Program-made: the position numbers and the translations under genes
Shown: positions 8,064 through 16,280 of the stretch, one piece after another
Position numbering within the stretch: position 1 is the first letter of the stretch
How the letters are laid out: every line of letters begins with the position of its first letter
NCBI RefSeq assembly: GCF_000712075.1
Contig: NZ_JONW01000011.1
Coordinates: 248,001 to 312,000, forward strand
Length of the DNA: 64,000 nt
From: Caulobacter sp. UNC358MFTsu5.1
Lineage (GTDB): Bacteria; Pseudomonadota; Alphaproteobacteria; Caulobacterales; Caulobacteraceae
Reading direction: 5' to 3'
The notes under the pieces: model-generated
Databases searched by the model: none
What the model was told of the DNA's origin: nothing
Seen by the model: the letters and a program-made list of their open reading frames with translations, nothing else

Positions 8064-8531
8064 ATGGCTAAGCCTGAAGAAGCAGCGGCGGCGCCCAAGG
8101 TTGGCGCTCTGCCCGACGTCTACCGCAACTACAACTTTATGCTGTCGTCCCGCGAGATGGGCGATGTCCGGTTCACCGAGTGCTTCGGCCTGGGCGTGCG
8201 GATCCATCCCATCCGCTATCGCGAGTCCGGCAGCGGCCAGATCGTCCGGACCCTGCCCGGGCCGATCGAGTACGCCGAGGTCACCCTGCGCTACGGCCTG
8301 ACCAAGACCCCGGCCCTGTGGGACTGGCTCAAGGAGGTCCTGGCCGGCGGCACGCCCCGTCGCAACATCTCGATCGCGATGATGGACGTGAAGGGCACGG
8401 CCGAGGTCCTGCGTTGGAACCTCGACAACGCCTGGCCCTGTGAATGGAGCGGCGTGTCGTTCGACGCCCTCGGCCGCGAAGTCGCGATCGAGGAACTCAA
8501 GCTGTCCTTCGACACCCTGACCCGAGCGTAA
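8064..8531 (+). CDS. Inner tube protein (Afp1/5, T4 gp19-like)
   Basis: This 155-residue protein has the size and layout of contractile-tail tube proteins: DVYRNYNFMLSSREMGDVRF at the N-terminus, an early strand FTECFGLGVRIHPIRYRESG, the LPGPIEYAEVTLRYGLTKT strand pair, LWDWLKEVLAGG, and a C-terminal strand AIEELKLSFDTLTRA. These match the gp19/Hcp-like family. Tube rings stack inside the sheath and carry cargo or the spike. A strong GAGAGGA site lies before the ATG. Only one tube gene is present. Confidence 0.9.
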   Translation: MAKPEEAAAAPKVGALPDVYRNYNFMLSSREMGDVRFTECFGLGVRIHPIRYRESGSGQIVRTLPGPIEYAEVTLRYGLTKTPALWDWLKEVLAGGTPRRNISIAMMDVKGTAEVLRWNLDNAWPCEWSGVSFDALGREVAIEELKLSFDTLTRA

Positions 8532-8534
8532 GCC

Positions 8535-10118
8535 ATGGCCCTTCGCCGCCTGTTTTCGGGTTGGCTGATCGCCATGGCGGCCTTGGCCCGCTCGGTGGCC
8601 CAGGCCCTGGAGCGCGCCTCCGAGGATCGATCCGCGCCGGCGCCGGACCCGGTGATGGCCGCCCTGGCCGAACGCTATCCGGGCGCGCCGGCCCATTGGC
8701 TGGCGCACGTGGCCGAGCGGACGTCCCAGCTGGCCGAAACGGGTCAGGCGCCGCTGTCGCTGAACAGCGACCCGACGGCCTGGCCGCCCGCGGGGGCGCC
8801 TGTGGGGGCGGACGGCCCGCCGCTGCGGCCGCTGACGCCCGAGGCGTCGCCGGTCCCGAAGGCGCGCGAACCGATCGCGAGGGACCCTGGCGTCCCCAGC
8901 TTGGCCGATCTGCGGGATCGCTCGGGCGAGGTCTGGCGTCGGTCGGAGCCGGAGCGCCGGCGCCGGCCGCGACCGGTGTTCGCGGCGGCGAACGTCGCGC
9001 CGGCGTCCGAGCGGATCGTTCGTCCCACGGCGACACCTGGGCCGACGCGCCGGCCCCGGTCGCCATTGAGCCTGGTCGCCGAGCTGTCCCGAGCGACGCC
9101 GGAAGGGCCAGCCCCGGTCGCGACAGCCGATCCGGAAGTGTCCGCGACCCGGTCAGGCATCTCTTCGCACGCGACCGCCTTGTCCCAGGCGCCGGTGTCG
9201 CGACTGGCGACCCATGAGCCGACGTGGGAGCCGGTGAAGGCCGAGCCTGGACGTCCGACCCAACGGCCGTCGGTCGACCGCATCGCCGCCCCGCCGGGTT
9301 CGGAAGGCCGCCAGCAGGACCGGCCGGAGACCTTCACGGAAGACGTCGCCGCGCGACGTGGCGTCCCGCATCGGAAATCCTGGTTCTTCGCGAAATCGGC
9401 CTCCGCCTCGCTGGGACGCCCCCTCGCGCTTTCGACGGTTCCGGGACCGCCCGTCGAAGACCCGTCGGAAGCCCCTGAACCGGTGGTCGTCGACGCCGCG
9501 CCCAAGCCTCGCCCGGCCTTTCCATTCCTGGCCTCGGATCGTCGAACCGTCGCGCCGAAACGGGTCTGGCGCGCCCGGCCGTCGCCGCCCGCGCGACACG
9601 CGGTCTTTCGGGCGCTGACGGCGCTGCGGGCCAAGCCGCATCCGCGCGCCGAGCATCCGGCCGCCTCCGAACCCGCCGTCGCGCCGACGACGCCGCCGAT
9701 CGATCCTCCGTCGTCGACGCCCAGGCCCAGGCCTCCGGCGCCATCCTTCAAGTCGTCCGCGATCGAGCCCCAGGGCCGGGCCGGGCCGGACTTTCCACTT
9801 CGCGATCCAACTGTAGAGCGGGATGCGCCGCCGAGCCGTGGCGAGGACCGGGACGTCCATCGCGCCGTCGCCCGGGCGACCCGTCAGGTCTCTAACGCCA
9901 CGCCGGCCGGTCCGCCCCACGACAGGCGGCCGGTCTATGCGGGGCCTCGTCCGTCCAGCTCGCGCGCCGCCTCGCGCCCGTTCGCCGACCCGCCGTCCGA
10001 CGATCGCTGGCCCGCGCTTCCGCCGCCGACCTTCGCCGCGCCGACCGGCGTCGAGGCTCCGCAGCCCCGGTGGGACCAACTGGCTCGTGAACAGGAGGAA
10101 GGGCGATGGAGCGTGTAG
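8535..10118 (+). CDS. Long Pro/Arg/Ala-rich, mostly disordered protein of the injection-system operon
   Basis: I do not recognise a family. The 527 residues start with a short helical, hydrophobic segment (LFSGWLIAMAALARSVAQAL) and an ordered-looking patch to about residue 75 (VMAALAERYPGAPAHWLAHV). Some 400 residues of low-complexity Pro, Ala, Arg and Ser follow, and the last 40 residues look structured again (DDRWPALPPPTF, RWDQLAREQEEGRWSV). The gene sits between the tube and the Afp7-like hub, three bases after the tube stop, and overlaps the next gene by 13 bases, so it belongs to the operon. Roles to consider are a lumen cargo, a scaffold or a tape measure; the sequence does not decide. 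The reading frame is supported by tight spacing on both sides. Confidence 0.65.
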   Translation: MALRRLFSGWLIAMAALARSVAQALERASEDRSAPAPDPVMAALAERYPGAPAHWLAHVAERTSQLAETGQAPLSLNSDPTAWPPAGAPVGADGPPLRPLTPEASPVPKAREPIARDPGVPSLADLRDRSGEVWRRSEPERRRRPRPVFAAANVAPASERIVRPTATPGPTRRPRSPLSLVAELSRATPEGPAPVATADPEVSATRSGISSHATALSQAPVSRLATHEPTWEPVKAEPGRPTQRPSVDRIAAPPGSEGRQQDRPETFTEDVAARRGVPHRKSWFFAKSASASLGRPLALSTVPGPPVEDPSEAPEPVVVDAAPKPRPAFPFLASDRRTVAPKRVWRARPSPPARHAVFRALTALRAKPHPRAEHPAASEPAVAPTTPPIDPPSSTPRPRPPAPSFKSSAIEPQGRAGPDFPLRDPTVERDAPPSRGEDRDVHRAVARATRQVSNATPAGPPHDRRPVYAGPRPSSSRAASRPFADPPSDDRWPALPPPTFAAPTGVEAPQPRWDQLAREQEEGRWSV

Positions 10119-10882
10119 CCTTCCTGCTGGAGCGGTCGGGCGAGCGGCTTTCGTGCCTGCTCAATCCCGAGAGCCTGGAAGCCCGGCGCACCGCCGGCGT
10201 GCGGACGCGGGTGGCCGGCGGCGGCTTCCTGACCGGCGTGGCGCGGTCCGAGGACCCGTTGATCGCCACCGGCGGCGGTGTCACCGAATACGACCTGAAC
10301 CTGCTGTTCGACGTCGAGATCGCCCGGGAAGGCCGGCCGTCGACCGCGCCGGAAGACGGCCAGGGTCCGGCCGCGGACGACGATGTCCGCGCCCTGACCC
10401 GTCCGCTCTGGGACCTGACGGAGAACGCCATCGCCGCCGACGGCTTCTCGGCCCCGCCCACGGTGCGGTTCATCTGGGGCAAGTCCTGGAATATCCCCAG
10501 CGTCGTGCTGCACGTGGCCGAACGGCTTGAGCGGTTCAACGCCGACGGGGCGCCGCGCCGGTCGTGGCTCAGCCTGCGCCTGCGCCGCGTCGAGGATTCC
10601 GAGCCGCGCCCGGCGCCCGCCCGCCCGGTGACGCCGCAGTTCGAGTCGCCGTTCGACCTGGAAAGCGGGTCCATCGATCAATACCCGGCCGTCGATATGC
10701 CGGTCGATAGCGAAGGCCTGCCCCTGAAGCGGCTCGATCAGATGGCCGACGACGGCTACGGCGATCCGGGCCTGTGGCCCGAGATCGCCACCTACAACGG
10801 CGTTGACGACCCCCTGAACATCCCGGAAGGCACGACGATCGTGCTGCCTTCGCTGGCGATCCTTCTGGAGGCGCGGGCATGA
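10106..10882 (+). CDS. Afp7-like tube-initiator/baseplate hub protein with LysM-like end
   Basis: The 258-residue protein matches the contractile injection system tube N-terminal domain: FLLERSGERLSCLLNPESLE and similar strands at the start, then an FIWGKSWNIPSVVLHVAERLERFNADG-type strand region (residues about 125-150). The C-terminus (ATYNGVDDPLNIPEGTTIVLP, residues about 230-250) resembles a LysM repeat, as in gp53/Afp7 proteins that join tube to spike. AGGAGG lies just before the ATG at 10106, which supports this start inside the previous gene. The stop overlaps the next start by four bases. Confidence 0.8.
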   Translation: MERVAFLLERSGERLSCLLNPESLEARRTAGVRTRVAGGGFLTGVARSEDPLIATGGGVTEYDLNLLFDVEIAREGRPSTAPEDGQGPAADDDVRALTRPLWDLTENAIAADGFSAPPTVRFIWGKSWNIPSVVLHVAERLERFNADGAPRRSWLSLRLRRVEDSEPRPAPARPVTPQFESPFDLESGSIDQYPAVDMPVDSEGLPLKRLDQMADDGYGDPGLWPEIATYNGVDDPLNIPEGTTIVLPSLAILLEARA

Positions 10883-12393
10883 CCTCGATCTTCGCCAACC
10901 GCCCGTTGCGGGCGCGCCTGGACGGATCGCCCCTGGACCCGGCCCTGGGCCGTTACGCGGTCTCGGCCTTCGTGCGCCAGGCGCTCAATGCGCCGGCCAT
11001 GGCCGAACTGGTCTTCGCCGAGCCGCCCGCCGACGCCCTGAGAGGGTTGCGGCTGGGCGCGGGCCTGGCCTTTTCGGTCGACGGCTCGGGCGATCTGTTC
11101 GACGGCGAGATCACCGCCGTCGAGTACCAGAACGACGCCGACCAGGGCCGGATCGTGCGGCTGCGGGCGCTGGACAAGCTGCACCGGGCCCGGCTGCGCC
11201 AGCGCGCCCGGGCGCTGACCGACCAGACGGTGGCCGACGTCGCGGGCCAGATGGCGGGCGACCTGGGCCTGGGGTTCCAGTGCGCCGAGCATCCGCCGAC
11301 CCGCGCCCTGATCGTCCAGCACGACCAGAACGACTTCGACCTGGTGGTCGACCTGGCGCGGGACGCGGGCCTCTATCTGGTGGTGGAGGGGACCGACCTG
11401 CGGCTGATCAGCCTGGCGGGCGAGGGCGAGCCGATTCCGCTGCGGATGCGGCGCGAGATCATCGAGGCGCGGGCCTCGGCGGGGGCGGACTCGCTGCGCC
11501 CCTGGACCAGCGCCCAGTCGTGGGACCCGTCGCGGGCGGTCGCGGCCAACGCCCGGGCGGGCCTGGCGCGGCAGGACGCCGAGGAACTGCGCGACGGCGG
11601 GCTGACGGCCTTCCCGGACCTGGGCGGACGGACCCTGTTCAATCGCCTGGCGGCCGACGCCGCCGAGGCCGAGAGCCTGGCCCAGGCCGATCTCGACCGG
11701 GCGGTGGCGCGCGCCGTGCTGCTGGACGCGGTGGTCGAGGGCGACACCCATCTGCGCCCGGGGCGGCCGGTGAATGTGGAAGGCCTGGGCGACCTGGTCG
11801 ACGGCCGCTGCGTGGTGACGCGGGCCCTGCATCGCTTCGAGGAAGCCCGCGGCTACGTGGTCGAGATCTCGACCGAACCGCCGGCCCGGCCCGACCGGCC
11901 GCGCACGCCGGCCTTCACCCTGGGCAAGGTGACCGACGCCGACGATCCCGACGGCTTGGCGCGGGTCCGGGTCAAGCTGCCGGTGCTGGGCGATGTCGAG
12001 ACCGGCTGGATGTCGGTGCTGCTGCTGGGCGCGGGCGCCGAGAAGGGCGTCGCCATCCTGCCGGAGCCGGAGGACGACGTGCTGGTGCTGTTCCCGGACG
12101 GCGATCCCGCGCGCGGCGTGGTCCTGGGCGGCCTCTATGGCGAACGCACCGCGCCGGGACCGCGCGGCGCGGGGACGGCCGGGGCGCGCGCCTTCACCGT
12201 GCGGACGCCGGGCGGCCAGGTGCTGACCCTGGACAGCGTCGACGCCCTGGCGCGGCTGGAGACCCGCGCCGGCGGCCTGTTCGAGTTCGGCCCCAACGGT
12301 TCGCGCCTGAGGGCCAGCGGCGACCTGGTCATCGAGGCCCCGGGCCGCCGGCTGACGATCCGCGCCGCCGCCGTCGCGTTCGAGGAGGGTTGA
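10879..12393 (+). CDS. VgrG/Afp8-like spike protein (gpD hub plus gp5 OB-fold)
   Basis: Residues about 1-340 resemble phage late-control gpD / gp27 hub domains, and residues 342-430 are a gp5-type OB-fold (FTLGKVTDADDPDGLARVRV, GWMSVLLLGAGAEKGVAILP, DDVLVLFPDGDPARGVVLGG). A short beta-rich tail (TVRTPGGQVLTLDSVDALAR) then leads toward the needle. The 504 residues are close to Afp8-type spikes. The protein forms the trimeric membrane-piercing spike at the baseplate centre. No effector domain is fused at the C-terminus. The start overlaps the preceding stop (ATGA). Confidence 0.88.
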   Translation: MTSIFANRPLRARLDGSPLDPALGRYAVSAFVRQALNAPAMAELVFAEPPADALRGLRLGAGLAFSVDGSGDLFDGEITAVEYQNDADQGRIVRLRALDKLHRARLRQRARALTDQTVADVAGQMAGDLGLGFQCAEHPPTRALIVQHDQNDFDLVVDLARDAGLYLVVEGTDLRLISLAGEGEPIPLRMRREIIEARASAGADSLRPWTSAQSWDPSRAVAANARAGLARQDAEELRDGGLTAFPDLGGRTLFNRLAADAAEAESLAQADLDRAVARAVLLDAVVEGDTHLRPGRPVNVEGLGDLVDGRCVVTRALHRFEEARGYVVEISTEPPARPDRPRTPAFTLGKVTDADDPDGLARVRVKLPVLGDVETGWMSVLLLGAGAEKGVAILPEPEDDVLVLFPDGDPARGVVLGGLYGERTAPGPRGAGTAGARAFTVRTPGGQVLTLDSVDALARLETRAGGLFEFGPNGSRLRASGDLVIEAPGRRLTIRAAAVAFEEG

Positions 12394-12395
12394 GC

Positions 12396-12740
12396 ATGCT
12401 ATGGTTGACCCAGGACGCGACGCTGGTCTGCGACCATGGCGGCCGGGTGGGCATAGCCCCCACCCAGACCCTGGTGCGCATCAAGAGCCGGCTGGCGCTG
12501 GTCAATCCCAACCCGCAGTCGCGGCCCATCTCGGCCTGTCCGAACGCCAATCCGGTCATCGGCCTGCGCCCCTGCCTGACCACGCTCGCGGTCAAGCAGG
12601 GCTATTCGACCTTCGTCACCATCGGCGGCCGGGCGGTGTGCCTGGACACGGTGACGGGGCTTACCGACGGGTCGCCGCCGGGCACGGTCAATTATCGCGT
12701 GGTCGATCCTGGCCAGCGCCTCGTGGCGGCCGGGAGTTGA
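12396..12740 (+). CDS. PAAR-like spike-tip protein
   Basis: This 114-residue protein starts two bases after the spike stop. Its pattern (DATLVCDHGGRVGIAPTQ, QSRPISACPNANPVIGLRPC, TIGGRAVCLDTVTGLTDG) resembles the DUF4280/PAAR-like family that caps the spike in Afp/PVC systems (Afp10 position). Four cysteines and one histidine could bind a metal at the tip, as in PAAR proteins. The assignment rests on gene order as well as on the pattern. Confidence 0.65.
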   Translation: MLWLTQDATLVCDHGGRVGIAPTQTLVRIKSRLALVNPNPQSRPISACPNANPVIGLRPCLTTLAVKQGYSTFVTIGGRAVCLDTVTGLTDGSPPGTVNYRVVDPGQRLVAAGS

Positions 12741-12742
12741 GC

Positions 12743-13180
12743 ATGAAGAGCGTTCGGGGCATCCGGTTCGAGGGCGCGGAGCTGGGCGGAGCCACGTCCG
12801 AGCTGCGGCGGCCGGCGGGGCTGGTCCTGTCGCCGGCGGGGCGGCTGGCCGAGGTGAGCGGCGCCGACGCCGTGCGCCAGGCGATCATCCTGCTGCTGAC
12901 CACCATACCCGGCGAGCGCGTGATGCGGCCCAGCTACGGCTGTCCGCTGCATCGGCTGATGTTCGCGCCCAACGACGCCACGACCGCCGGCCTGGCCATC
13001 CACTACGTGCGCCAGTCGCTCAAGCGCTGGGAGCCCCGGATCGAGATCGTGCGGTTGGACGCGGGCGTCGATCCCGCCGCGCCCAGCCAGCTGAACGTCT
13101 CCCTGGACTACCGGGTGCGCAGCAGCAACCAGCCGGGTCAGCTGCAGTTCGGCCTCGACCTGCAAGGGGAGGCCGCCTGA
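12743..13180 (+). CDS. gp25/GPW-like baseplate wedge protein (Afp9)
   Basis: The 145-residue protein carries the gp25 signature: VRQAIILLLTTIPGERVMRP near residue 45, then YGCPLHRLMFAPND and a helical IHYVRQSLKRWEPRIEI segment, ending in strands SLDYRVRSSNQ. gp25 proteins start sheath polymerisation on the baseplate. The start follows the previous stop by two bases and the stop shares one base with the next ATG (TGATG). Confidence 0.9.
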   Translation: MKSVRGIRFEGAELGGATSELRRPAGLVLSPAGRLAEVSGADAVRQAIILLLTTIPGERVMRPSYGCPLHRLMFAPNDATTAGLAIHYVRQSLKRWEPRIEIVRLDAGVDPAAPSQLNVSLDYRVRSSNQPGQLQFGLDLQGEAA

Positions 13181-15711
13181 TGCCCTTGCCCACCCCCAAG
13201 CTGGATGACCGCACCTTCACCGAGCTGATGGCCGACGCCGTCAAGGTGATCGACCGCTCGTGCCCGGAATGGACCGACCGCAATCCCAGCGATCCCGGCA
13301 TCACCCTGCTGGAGACCTTCGCCTACCTGACCGACACCATGCTGTACCGGCTCAATCGCGTGCCGGAGAAGCTGTATGTCAGCCTGCTGAACTTAGTCGG
13401 CGCCCAGATCCGGCCGCCGGCCGCGGCCGCCGCGACCCTGACCTTCACCCGCACCGAGGGCAATGGGCGGATCACGATCCCCGCCGGGGCGCGGATCGCC
13501 ACCAGCGACGGCTCGGTGACGTTCGTGGTCACCCAGGCCGCGATCCTGCCGCCCGACCAGAAGAGCGTCGACGCGCCGGCCCTCCATTGCGAGACGGTCG
13601 AGGCCGAGTCGGTCGGCGCCGGCACAGGCGCGCCCGGCCTCAGCGTGCAGGTGCGGCGTCCGCCGATCATCGCCCCCTCCGGCGACGGGCTGGACCTGAT
13701 CGTCGGCGTCGAGGCCGACAGCGCCGAGCTGGCCGACGGGGCGGTGTCGCGCACGCTGGGCGACAAGAGCTATCGCATCTGGCGCGAGGTCTTCAGCTTC
13801 GCCGACGCCGCGCCCACCGACTGCGTCTACAAGGTCGACCGCGCTACGGGCCGCATCCAGTTCGCGCCGGCCATGGCCGGAGAGGGCTCCACCCCGCTGT
13901 CGGCCGTGCCGGCCCTGGGGCGCGACATCCGGGTCTGGTATCGCGTCGGCGGCGGGCGGGCCGGCAATGTGGCGCCCGGCGTCCTCACGGTGTTCAAGAC
14001 CCCGATCGCGGGTCTGGCGGTGACCAACGCGGCGCGCGCCGCCGGCGGGGCCGAGGCCGAGACCGTCCAGGCGGCGGTGCGGCGCGGGCCACTGGAACTG
14101 ACCTCCATGCGCTGCGCGGTCACCGCCCGCGACTTCGAGCGGGTGGCGCTCAGCGTCGGGGCCGTGGCTCGCGCCAAGGCCTACGCCCAGTCACAGGTCT
14201 GGGCCCACGCCGCCCCCGGGGTGGTCGAGATCCTGCTGGTGCCGGCCGTCGATCCCGAGACGCTGCCCGATGCGGGCGTGACCGCCCAGGCGGTGGTCGA
14301 TCGCCGGAGCGAGGACCTGCGGGCCCGCGTCCAGAAGGCCGTCGACCAGCGCCGGCCGCTGGGCGTGCAGACCTCGGTGGGCTGGGCCAGGGTCCGCCCC
14401 GTGTCGGTGGCCGCGCGCGTGGTGGTCAGCCGCGAGGAGGACGCCCCGGCGGTCGAGGCCCGGCTGCGCGTCCGGCTCAACAAGCTGTTCTCGCCGTTGC
14501 GCGACGAGCCCTTCGGCCAGGTGCTGCGCGCCTCCGACGTCTACGAGGCCATGCTGGCCGATCCCAGCGTGCGCTACGCCGACCAGCTTCGGCTGACCAT
14601 TGGCGAAGCGCCTGACCGGGACGTGGCCGACCTGCTGCGCGACCCGCACCAGCCCCGCACCTGGTTCGCCGCCACCAACCAGGGCCTGCACCGCAGCCTC
14701 GACGACGGCAACACCTGGTCGGTGGTGTTCAAGGCCGACGGCGACCGGCCGCTGTTCGTGCGCCGCCACCGCGACCGGCCGGGCCTGATGGCGCTGGGCG
14801 TCGTCCGCAAGGCCGGCGGGGCCATCCACGTGTCGCGCGACTGCGGCGAGACCTGGAAGACCGAGGCGGCGGTGTTCAACAGCGACGTGTCCGACGCCGA
14901 CTGGCTCGACCGCGAAGGCTCGCCCCTGCTGCTGATCGCCACGGGCGAGGGCCTTCGCCAGCTCAAGCCGTTCGGCGACGCCGGTCCCGCCCCCGTGGTG
15001 GTGGACAAGACCCGCGACACCAAGGGCTTTTACGCCGTGACGACCTCGGTCTCGTCGGCCGGGGTGGTGCAGGTCGCGGTGGCCGCCCGGGTCAAGGGCG
15101 GGGTCTATCTGTCAGCGCTGGGCGGGGTGTCCGAGAGCTTCCATCCCATCGGCCTGGTCAACCAGGACATCCGCAGCCTGACGGTGCAGCGCTTCAACGC
15201 TCGCGATTTCCTGTGGGCGGCGGCGGCGGCCGAGGCCGGTCAGCAGGGCTCGGGCGCCTTCCGGGTGGAGCTGCGGTCGGGCGGCGCCGACGATCCCGAG
15301 GGCTTTAAGCCGTTCAACATCGGCTGGCAGGGCGGCTCGTGCGAAGGGCTGGCTTTCGCCGACCAGTGGGTGTTCGCCGGGTCGAACCGCGGCGGCGTGC
15401 TGGCCCTGGACACCACGGCGGCCGCTCCGTCCTGGCGGGCCGCGCCGCTGGACGCCGGCCTGCCCATCCGCGACACCGAACGGCTGCTGCACGTGGTGTC
15501 CAGCGTGGCGGCGACGCCTGTCGCCGGCGCGGCGCCGATGGTGTTCGCGGGCGGCCCCATGGGCGTCTACCGCAGCCTGGACGGGGCCCAGCACTTCGCC
15601 ACCGCCTCGGCCACGGTGTTCACCGACCGCATCCCGCTGCCGCCCAACTGGCTCTATTGCGCCGACCAACACCACCTTTCGGTGGTGATCGACGACGATA
15701 CGGGGGGCTGA
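13180..15711 (+). CDS. Baseplate J (Afp11/gp6-like) protein fused to an Asp-box beta-propeller
   Basis: Residues about 1-480 are a baseplate wedge protein of the gp6/J type: WTDRNPSDPGITLLETFAYL with MLYRLNRVPEKLYVSLLNLV at the start, and VTARDFERVALSVGAVARAK with VEARLRVRLNKLFSPLRDEP further on. From about residue 490 the protein turns into a repeat domain with Asp-box motifs (SLDDGNTW, SRDCGETW, SLDGAQHF) typical of BNR/Ycf48/sortilin-like propellers, running to the end (843 residues). The propeller may decorate the baseplate, bind a surface partner or replace a fibre adaptor; this is inference. The start overlaps the gp25 stop by one base. Confidence 0.85.
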   Translation: MPLPTPKLDDRTFTELMADAVKVIDRSCPEWTDRNPSDPGITLLETFAYLTDTMLYRLNRVPEKLYVSLLNLVGAQIRPPAAAAATLTFTRTEGNGRITIPAGARIATSDGSVTFVVTQAAILPPDQKSVDAPALHCETVEAESVGAGTGAPGLSVQVRRPPIIAPSGDGLDLIVGVEADSAELADGAVSRTLGDKSYRIWREVFSFADAAPTDCVYKVDRATGRIQFAPAMAGEGSTPLSAVPALGRDIRVWYRVGGGRAGNVAPGVLTVFKTPIAGLAVTNAARAAGGAEAETVQAAVRRGPLELTSMRCAVTARDFERVALSVGAVARAKAYAQSQVWAHAAPGVVEILLVPAVDPETLPDAGVTAQAVVDRRSEDLRARVQKAVDQRRPLGVQTSVGWARVRPVSVAARVVVSREEDAPAVEARLRVRLNKLFSPLRDEPFGQVLRASDVYEAMLADPSVRYADQLRLTIGEAPDRDVADLLRDPHQPRTWFAATNQGLHRSLDDGNTWSVVFKADGDRPLFVRRHRDRPGLMALGVVRKAGGAIHVSRDCGETWKTEAAVFNSDVSDADWLDREGSPLLLIATGEGLRQLKPFGDAGPAPVVVDKTRDTKGFYAVTTSVSSAGVVQVAVAARVKGGVYLSALGGVSESFHPIGLVNQDIRSLTVQRFNARDFLWAAAAAEAGQQGSGAFRVELRSGGADDPEGFKPFNIGWQGGSCEGLAFADQWVFAGSNRGGVLALDTTAAAPSWRAAPLDAGLPIRDTERLLHVVSSVAATPVAGAAPMVFAGGPMGVYRSLDGAQHFATASATVFTDRIPLPPNWLYCADQHHLSVVIDDDTGG

Positions 15712-15713
15712 CG

Positions 15714-16256
15714 ATGGACCGCGCCCGCATCGCCCGCCTGCTGCCCGAGACCTACCAGTCCGCCATCGCGCCGAAGAAGCCGCTGGCGGCGACGCTGGAG
15801 GTGATGGAGATGCTGCAGGCGCCGGCCGAGAACGCCCTGGCGACCCTCGACGCCCACGTCGACCCGATGCGCGCGCCGCCGAACTTCGCCCTGATGCTGG
15901 CCCGCTGGCTGGACCTGGACCGCTATCTGGACTGGACCGGCGGACGCCCAGGCGAGGGCGCGCCGCGCTACGCCGCCGGGATGGGCCGCCTGCGGCTGCT
16001 GTGCCTGGAGGCGGCCGAGCTGGCGCGCTGGCGCGGCACTCGCCGGACCCTCGAACGCATCCTGACCGTGGCGACCGGGGTCTCCGGCTACGCCGTGGAG
16101 GAGAACCCGCCCGGGCCCAAAGGCGTCGCACGGTGCTTCCACCTGCGCGTCGTCGCCCCGGCAGCCGCACGGCCTTTGGCCGATCTAGTGCGTCGGATCG
16201 TCGACGAAGAGCGTCCCGCCTACACGACCTACGAAATCGAATTTTCTGCAGCCTGA
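15714..16256 (+). CDS. Phage tail protein I-like baseplate protein (Afp12 position)
   Basis: The 180-residue protein has the features of the tail protein I domain: IARLLPETYQSAI at the start, VMEMLQAPAENALATLDAHV, LARWLDL near residue 64, and RWRGTRRTLERILTVATG, then strands ending in VDEERPAYTTYEIEF. It links the J protein to peripheral parts of the baseplate. Its start is two bases after the J stop. It is the last recognisable structural gene of the injection system; no tail fibre, tape measure or AAA+ ATPase follows. Confidence 0.8.
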   Translation: MDRARIARLLPETYQSAIAPKKPLAATLEVMEMLQAPAENALATLDAHVDPMRAPPNFALMLARWLDLDRYLDWTGGRPGEGAPRYAAGMGRLRLLCLEAAELARWRGTRRTLERILTVATGVSGYAVEENPPGPKGVARCFHLRVVAPAAARPLADLVRRIVDEERPAYTTYEIEFSAA

Positions 16257-16280
16257 TCGCGAGCACGAGGACGAACGCCC

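Noticed and set aside
6136-16256. An ordinary prophage.
   Set aside because: No capsid, terminase, portal, integrase or lysis genes are present; the set and order fit an Afp/PVC-like injection system.
6136-16256. A type VI secretion system.
   Set aside because: No TssJLM membrane complex, ClpV or split TssB/TssC sheath is present. The sheath is the single-chain phage/eCIS type.
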